Positions 23,384 through 27,032 of a DNA stretch of 27,032 bases are shown one piece after another. The notes beneath the pieces are model-generated. The model was not told the origin of the DNA, made no database searches, and saw only the letters and a program-made list of their open reading frames with translations. This DNA comes from CAYRVF01 sp964427535 (lineage in GTDB: Bacteria; Chloroflexota; Ktedonobacteria; Ktedonobacterales; JADMIN01). Numbering within the stretch: the stretch's first letter is position 1; every line of letters starts with the position of its first letter. The stretch spans positions 1 to 27,032 of the forward strand of contig CAYRVF010000078.1 of the NCBI GenBank assembly GCA_964427535.1, given 5' to 3'. A program made the position numbers and the translations under genes.

Positions 23384-23417
23384 AACCTCTCCCCCCTCCC
23401 CTTGAGGGGAGGGGCCG
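23384..23417. repeat. Dispersed GC-rich palindromic repeat, single copy
   Basis: A copy of the repeat family lies 46 bases after the dehalogenase stop. Its core CTCCCCTTGAGGGGAGGGG matches the right copy at 581-619 on the opposite strand, and the outer end AACCTCTCCCCC is also shared. It can form a hairpin with arms CCCCT/AGGGG and may end the upstream transcript. Confidence 0.65.
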
Positions 23418-23495
23418 CTGTAGAAGCGGTAGTGGCGAGTGGCAACGTGCCGACGACACCCCGACCCCGGCGTCCGTCACTCCAGGGGCCACACG

Positions 23496-23504
23496 TGGTA
23501 TACT
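23496..23504 (+). promoter_or_regulatory. Extended -10 promoter of the metG leader
   Basis: TGGTATACT is a close match to an extended -10 element (TGnTATAAT). The -35 region is poor, as is common for extended -10 promoters. Transcription would start near 23511, giving a leader transcript of about 188 bases that ends at the terminator before metG. Confidence 0.5.
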
Positions 23505-23539
23505 GGAGAGCAGGTGACCGACGACCAGGAGCGGGTGCG

Positions 23540-23650
23540 ATGACGAGCAGCGGACTCCATGTGAGCAACAGCATGATGATGGCGATGCCCATGCGCGGAA
23601 TGCCGCGCGGAGCACCGTCCTCGTCGCATGCCCTGTGGCGCCGCTCGTAG
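23540..23650 (+). CDS. Methionine-rich leader peptide upstream of metG
   Basis: A 36-codon ORF starts at ATG 23540, 8 bases after a good AGGAG (23527-23531), and stops at TAG 23648-23650. Residues 11-21 read SMMMAMPMRGM, so six Met codons fall within ten codons (12, 13, 14, 16, 18, 21). The rest, for example the tail PSSSHALWRRS, has no family resemblance. It lies between a likely promoter and an intrinsic terminator, with methionyl-tRNA synthetase next. By analogy with the trp, his and pheM leaders, translation of the Met run would sense charged tRNA-Met: a ribosome that stalls there would let metG be transcribed. The enrichment of the cognate amino acid is seen; the regulatory role is inferred. 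The peptide itself probably has no function. Confidence 0.62.
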   Translation: MTSSGLHVSNSMMMAMPMRGMPRGAPSSSHALWRRS

Positions 23651-23683
23651 ACGCCCCGACGAAGAAAAGCAGGCCGCTCCGCG
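23593..23683 (+). promoter_or_regulatory. Putative protector hairpin and antiterminator pairing of the metG attenuator
   Basis: Segment 1 (GCGCGG, 23593-23598) pairs with CCGCGC (23603-23608) through an AATG tetraloop, right on the Met18-Met21 codons. Segment 2 (CGCGGAGC, 23606-23613) overlaps that hairpin and is exactly complementary to segment 3 (GCTCCGCG, 23676-23683), which is most of the 5' arm and loop of the terminator. A ribosome stalled on the Met codons would open 1:2 and free 2 to pair with 3, preventing the terminator. Pairings were found by eye; energies were not computed. Confidence 0.5.
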
Positions 23684-23698
23684 AGGAGCGGCCTTTTT
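23671..23698 (+). terminator. Intrinsic terminator in the metG leader
   Basis: AGGCCGCTCC (23671-23680) and GGAGCGGCCT (23685-23694) form a perfect 10-bp stem with a GCGA tetraloop, followed by a T-run (TTTTT including the last stem base) and GTG. It lies 21 bases after the leader ORF stop and 80 bases before metG. This is the strongest terminator in the window. Its position before rather than after a gene points to attenuation. Confidence 0.88.
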
Positions 23699-23777
23699 GT
23701 GTGCCATCTGTACCGCGTGTGCCATGGTGAGAACCACACGATATCATCAAAGGCATCATCTCAGGAGGAGGAGTTCG

Positions 23778-25406
23778 ATGGCGGAGTTTCAGCAGAAACC
23801 GGCGTGGTATATCACTACCGCCATTCCATACGTCAACGCCCGGCCACATCTCGGCTTCGCGCTGGAGGCCGTGCTCACCGATGCGCTCGCCCGCTACGCC
23901 CGGCTGGCTGGCAACGACGTCCGTTTTCTGACGGGCACCGACGAAAACGCGATGAAGAACGCCGAGACGGCCAAGCGCGAGGGCGTGCCGGTGGCCGAGC
24001 TGGTGGCGCGCAATGCCGAACGCTTCCGTGCGCTCCGTGATCCGCTGAACCTCTCGTTCGACGACTTCATCCGCACCAGCGCCGATCCGCGTCACTTCGC
24101 GGGCGTCGCGCGCCTGTGGGACGCCTGTGCGGCCAGCGGCGATATCTACAAGCGCCCGTATCGCGGGCTCTACTGCCTGAGTTGCGAGCAGTTCTACACC
24201 GAGGATGAGCTGATCGACGGTCTCTGCCCGATTCACGGCACGCCCCCCGAGGTGGTGGAGGAGGAGAACTACTTCTTCCGCCTCTCGCGCTACACCGGGC
24301 AAATCCTTGCGCTGCTGGAGTCCGGCGCGCTCCAGGTGGTGCCCGAGACGCGGCGTAACGAGGTCATCAGCTTCGTGCGCGGTGGGCTGGAGGACTTCAG
24401 CATCTCGCGCTCGCGGACGCGGGCGCACGGCTGGGGCCTGCCGGTGCCGGGCGATCCCGAGCAGGTGATCTACGTCTGGTTCGACGCGCTTGCCAACTAC
24501 ATCACCGCGCTCGACTACGCCGACGACGGTCCGCTCTTTCAGCGCTACTGGCAGCGCAGCGCGGCGCGCACGCACGTCATCGGCAAAGATGTGATCCGCT
24601 TCCACGCGGTCTACTGGCCGGCGATGCTACTCTCCGCGCGCATCGCACTGCCCACGACGGTGCTGGTGCATGGCTTCCTCTCGTTCGGAGGGCGCAAGAT
24701 GAGCAAGTCGCTCGGCAACGTCGTGGACCCAGTCACGCTGGCCGAAACCTACGGGACGGATGCGCTGCGCTACTATCTGCTGCGCGAGGTGCCCCCGACC
24801 GACGACGGCGACTTCACGTTGGAGCGCTTCGTCCAGACTACGAACACCGCCCTCGCCGACCAGCTCGGCAATCTGCTGAATCGGGTCGTCAGCATGGTCA
24901 CGCGCTATAGCGACGGGACCGTGCCCGCCCCCGATGCGGACGTGCTGGAAGACGCCGAGCGCACGCTGGCGCGCGTCGCCGGTCAGGTGCGGCCCACCCT
25001 TTCGGCGGCGATGGAGCGCTTCAATCCGCAGGAGGCGCTGGGCGGCGTGTGGGCGCTGGTGGAGGAAGCCAACCGCTATCTGGCACAGACACAGCCCTGG
25101 GTGCTGGCGAAGACGCGGACACGGCCAGGCGAGGAGGGCGAGCGCGCCGCCCGGCGGCTGCCGACCGTGCTGGCCTACGTCGCCGAGGCGCTGCGGCTGA
25201 CCGCGCACGCCGTCGAGCCCTTTCTGCCGTCGACGTCAGACGCGCTCGCGGAGCGGCTCGGCGTGGCGCTCGACGACTCCAACTGGCTCGACGCGGTCAG
25301 TTGGGGGCGGTTCGCGACAGGGGCGCGTGTGCGGACGGGTGCGGTGCTCTTCCCCAAGCACGAGGTCCCCGCGACACCCGCGGACGAGGCGACCGAAACG
25401 GTGTAG
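23778..25406 (+). CDS. metG: Methionyl-tRNA synthetase
   Basis: This class I synthetase charges tRNA-Met with methionine for initiation and elongation in the cytoplasm. The 542 residues contain AWYITTAIPYVNARPHLG with the HIGH-type PHLG (23-26), the TGTDENAMK segment, a single zinc knuckle Cys133/Cys136/Cys150/His153 in CLSC...CPIH, the VWFDALANY methionine-pocket region, and KMSKS at 307-311. The helical anticodon-binding domain follows from about 370. The extra C-terminal tRNA-binding (EMAP-like) domain of some bacterial enzymes is absent, so this is the short form. ATG 23778 has an AGGAGGAGGAG site just upstream. A Met-rich leader ORF and an intrinsic terminator precede it. Confidence 0.97.
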   Translation: MAEFQQKPAWYITTAIPYVNARPHLGFALEAVLTDALARYARLAGNDVRFLTGTDENAMKNAETAKREGVPVAELVARNAERFRALRDPLNLSFDDFIRTSADPRHFAGVARLWDACAASGDIYKRPYRGLYCLSCEQFYTEDELIDGLCPIHGTPPEVVEEENYFFRLSRYTGQILALLESGALQVVPETRRNEVISFVRGGLEDFSISRSRTRAHGWGLPVPGDPEQVIYVWFDALANYITALDYADDGPLFQRYWQRSAARTHVIGKDVIRFHAVYWPAMLLSARIALPTTVLVHGFLSFGGRKMSKSLGNVVDPVTLAETYGTDALRYYLLREVPPTDDGDFTLERFVQTTNTALADQLGNLLNRVVSMVTRYSDGTVPAPDADVLEDAERTLARVAGQVRPTLSAAMERFNPQEALGGVWALVEEANRYLAQTQPWVLAKTRTRPGEEGERAARRLPTVLAYVAEALRLTAHAVEPFLPSTSDALAERLGVALDDSNWLDAVSWGRFATGARVRTGAVLFPKHEVPATPADEATETV

Positions 25407-25519
25407 GAAGTCGGAACCAGCCGCCGCCAGCGCAGGTGCGCCGGCCGAAGTGACGGGAGGTGTCGGGGATGACCGGAGATGGCGCACGGCGTAGCAGGAC
25501 CGGACGGGCGACGCGCGTG

Positions 25520-25525
25520 TACAAT
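25520..25525 (+). promoter_or_regulatory. Candidate -10 box of the luciferase-like gene
   Basis: TACAAT in GTGTACAATAG lies about 55 bases before the start codon and repeats the context seen before the tatA-like gene. The -35 region is poor. Confidence 0.35.
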
Positions 25526-25578
25526 AGCTGTCGCGCCGGGAGGTTCCGAGCCGCTGCTGCGTCGGGAGGAGTGTGTCT

Positions 25579-26412
25579 GTGCGGTTTGCCATCAATGTGC
25601 CCAATTTCGGGGCGTTTGCCGATGTCCGTGCCCTGGCCGAACTGGCAGGCGAGGCCGAGGAGGCCGGCTGGGACGGGTTCTTTCTGTGGGACCACATTGG
25701 GGGATGGCCCACACCGACCGCCGATCCCTGGGTGGCGCTCGCGGCCATCGCGATGATCACCTCCCGCATCAAACTCGGCGCGCTGGTGACACCGCTGCCC
25801 CGCAGGCGTCCCTGGAAGCTCGCACGCGAGGCTGTCACGCTCGATCACCTCTCGGGCGGCCGGCTCATACTCGGTGTCGGCATCGGCGACGACGCGCTGG
25901 GCCGCGAATACAGCGCCTACGGTGAATCGGGCGACAACCGCCTGCACGGCGCGATGCTCGACGAAGCGCTGGAGGTGCTCACGGGCCTGTGGAGCGCGGA
26001 GCCGTTCAGCTATGAGGGCGAGCACTACACCGTACGCGACGTCACCTTCTTGCCTGCTCCAGTCCAGCGTCCGCGTATCCCGATCTGGGTAGCGGCGACC
26101 TGGCCGCATCTGCGCCCGGTACGGCGAGCTGCCCGCTGGGACGGGCTCTTCCCGATCAGGATGGATGAGGGCCTGTTCACGCCAGAGCTGGTGCGCCAGC
26201 TTCTCGCCGTCGTCCACACGACACGACCGGCGGCGGAGCCGTTCGACGTCATTCTGGCGGGCGGCATGGGCGATCGGGCGCCGGACGAGGCGGGGGCGCT
26301 GTTAGCCCCGCTCGCCGCAGCGGGCGTGACGTGGTGGCAAGAGGGCATGATGCCCGACGACACGCTCGCTCAGTTGCGCGCCCGTATTCACCAGGGGCCG
26401 CCACGCCTGTAG
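25579..26412 (+). CDS. LLM-class (luciferase-like) flavin-dependent oxidoreductase
   Basis: The 277-residue TIM-barrel enzyme belongs to the bacterial luciferase-like group, which uses reduced FMN or F420 for monooxygenation or hydride transfer. The N-terminus RFAINVPNFGAFADVRALAELA, the segment EAGWDGFFLWDHIGGWP, the RIKLGALVTPLPRRRPWKLAREAVTLDHLSGGRL region (given in parts) and LILGVGIGDD are typical of the family, as is RPRIPIWVAA later. GTG 25579 is preferred because GGGAGGA lies about 9 bases before it. GTG 25573, two codons earlier, is in frame but too close to that site. The protein is somewhat shorter than many members. The substrate is unknown, and F420 versus FMN cannot be decided from sequence alone. 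Confidence 0.9.
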   Translation: MRFAINVPNFGAFADVRALAELAGEAEEAGWDGFFLWDHIGGWPTPTADPWVALAAIAMITSRIKLGALVTPLPRRRPWKLAREAVTLDHLSGGRLILGVGIGDDALGREYSAYGESGDNRLHGAMLDEALEVLTGLWSAEPFSYEGEHYTVRDVTFLPAPVQRPRIPIWVAATWPHLRPVRRAARWDGLFPIRMDEGLFTPELVRQLLAVVHTTRPAAEPFDVILAGGMGDRAPDEAGALLAPLAAAGVTWWQEGMMPDDTLAQLRARIHQGPPRL

Positions 26413-26487
26413 TGCGCGGGCACCGCTGTCGTGCGCGGGCGCTGGTCCATCAGAGCTCCCTCAGCGGGTGGCCCGGCGCGCGCAGTA

Positions 26488-26546
26488 CACCGGATATCCC
26501 CCGATAGGTCCGGTGCGTTGACGCGCCTGCTGGCGTGCTGTATGCT
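26488..26546 (+). promoter_or_regulatory. Promoter of the protein kinase gene with adjacent inverted repeat
   Basis: TTGACG (26518-26523) and TATGCT (26541-26546) are separated by exactly 17 bases, the best sigma70-type promoter in the window. Immediately upstream, CACCGGA (26488-26494) and TCCGGTG (26509-26515) form a perfect inverted repeat with a 14-base spacer, placed where an activator or repressor could bind. A direct repeat GTGCGCGGGC occurs at 26413 and 26431. No other gene is seen in 26413-26624. Confidence 0.55.
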
Positions 26547-26624
26547 GAATAGCGGCAGCCATAGAGGCGGTGTAGTGGTGACGTGCGGGTGCGCTGCGTC
26601 CGGGCGAGTAAGAAGGAGTGTCTC

Positions 26625-27032
26625 GTGCCTCAGCCCCAAGCACAGACGACACTGCAACCCGGACAGATGCTCGTCAAGCGCTATCGTATCGAACAGCTCA
26701 TTGGCAGCGGTGGCTACGCCAATGTCTACCGCGCCACGGACCTCACCTTCGGCTACGAGCGCGCCATCAAGGAAGTCAACGACACCGACCCCGGCGTGCG
26801 GACGCAGTTCAAGCTGGAGTCCGAGCTGCTCATCAACACCAAGCACCCCAACGTGCCGCATGGGTTCAGCCTGATCGAAGATCGCAGCCGGATGTACCTC
26901 GTGATGGAGTACATTCGCGGCAAGGACCTCGAAGAGCTGCTCAACGAGAGCCTCGTCCAGCACAGCCGGCCACTCGACGAAGCGCAGGTGCTGCGCTGGA
27001 TGATCGACGTCTGCGGTGCGCTGGACGAGATG
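26625..27032 (+). CDS. Serine/threonine protein kinase, N-terminal part (3' end outside window)
   Basis: The first 136 residues of a Hanks-type protein kinase are present, and the frame is open to the window edge. Start GTG 26625 has AAGGAG (26613-26618) 6 bases before it. After a Gln-rich lead comes the glycine loop IGSGGYANVY (Gly27, Gly29, Val34), the ATP-binding Lys49 in RAIKEV, the helix C Glu65 in KLESELLINTKHPNV, and the hinge MYLVMEYIRGKDLEELL. The catalytic HRD and DFG segments lie beyond the window, so activity and any C-terminal sensor domain cannot be judged. It is the first gene after a good promoter. Confidence 0.93.
   Translation, partial: MPQPQAQTTLQPGQMLVKRYRIEQLIGSGGYANVYRATDLTFGYERAIKEVNDTDPGVRTQFKLESELLINTKHPNVPHGFSLIEDRSRMYLVMEYIRGKDLEELLNESLVQHSRPLDEAQVLRWMIDVCGALDEM

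Noticed and set aside
456..23417. Intergenic palindromes as a CRISPR array
   Set aside because: The copies are dispersed, with no regular spacing, no spacers of constant length and no cas genes.
23514..23543. Nine-codon GTG frame overlapping the Met-rich leader ORF by ATGA
   Set aside because: Its start would be only about three bases from the inferred transcription start, leaving no room for a ribosome-binding site.
23511..23778. T-box riboswitch as the explanation for the metG terminator
   Set aside because: No T-box sequence (GGTGGNACCGCG type) or specifier stem is seen, whereas a translated Met-rich ORF is present.
25430..25460. GCGCA/TGCGC hairpin after metG as a terminator
   Set aside because: The loop would be only two bases and no T-run follows.
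1..27032. tRNA or rRNA genes
   Set aside because: No cloverleaf or TTCGA-type T-loop in the right context and no rRNA-like stretch was recognised by eye on either strand.

Overview
The window is high-GC bacterial DNA with one scaffold gap of 100 Ns (5206-5305). Gene content and style suggest a Chloroflexota-type bacterium: pgk-tpiA order, a single TatA-like protein, a short secreted transglycosylase-like protein, F420/FMN luciferase-like enzymes, many GT-C membrane glycosyltransferases, and GC-rich palindromic intergenic repeats after stop codons. This is an inference from family resemblance; no rRNA or tRNA is present to fix the taxon.

Layout. 1-2050: end of phosphoglycerate kinase, a paired inverted-repeat element, triosephosphate isomerase and a TatA/B-type protein, closed by a 14-bp stem-loop. 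2068-3333 (minus): M16 zinc peptidase. 3334-4857: a long, partly AT-rich intergenic stretch with palindromes and a candidate c-di-AMP (ydaO-type) riboswitch, leading into a secreted lysozyme-fold cell-wall protein. 4858-7146: structured 3' region, scaffold gap, then a two-gene ABC-2 exporter.

7306-17830 is a surface-glycan locus. Five minus-strand genes with overlapping stop/start codons encode polytopic GT-C/GT87-like proteins, four of them diverged tandem paralogues. Divergent from them on the plus strand are a GT2 polyprenyl-phosphate glycosyltransferase, a GtrA-type flippase and another GT-C-like membrane protein. Together these look like a system that loads a sugar on a lipid carrier, flips it, and transfers it outside the membrane. 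Next come a membrane-anchored Vgb-like beta-propeller protein and a convergent PIG-V-like mannosyltransferase.

20697-27032: two repeat structures, an MFS transporter, a haloalkane dehalogenase-like hydrolase, methionyl-tRNA synthetase (metG), a luciferase-like oxidoreductase and the start of a Ser/Thr protein kinase.

The most interesting signal is in front of metG. A 36-residue ORF with a good ribosome-binding site has six internal Met codons within residues 12-21. It is followed by mutually exclusive RNA pairings and a perfect intrinsic terminator 80 bases before metG. This has the architecture of ribosome-mediated transcription attenuation of metG by a methionine-rich leader peptide.
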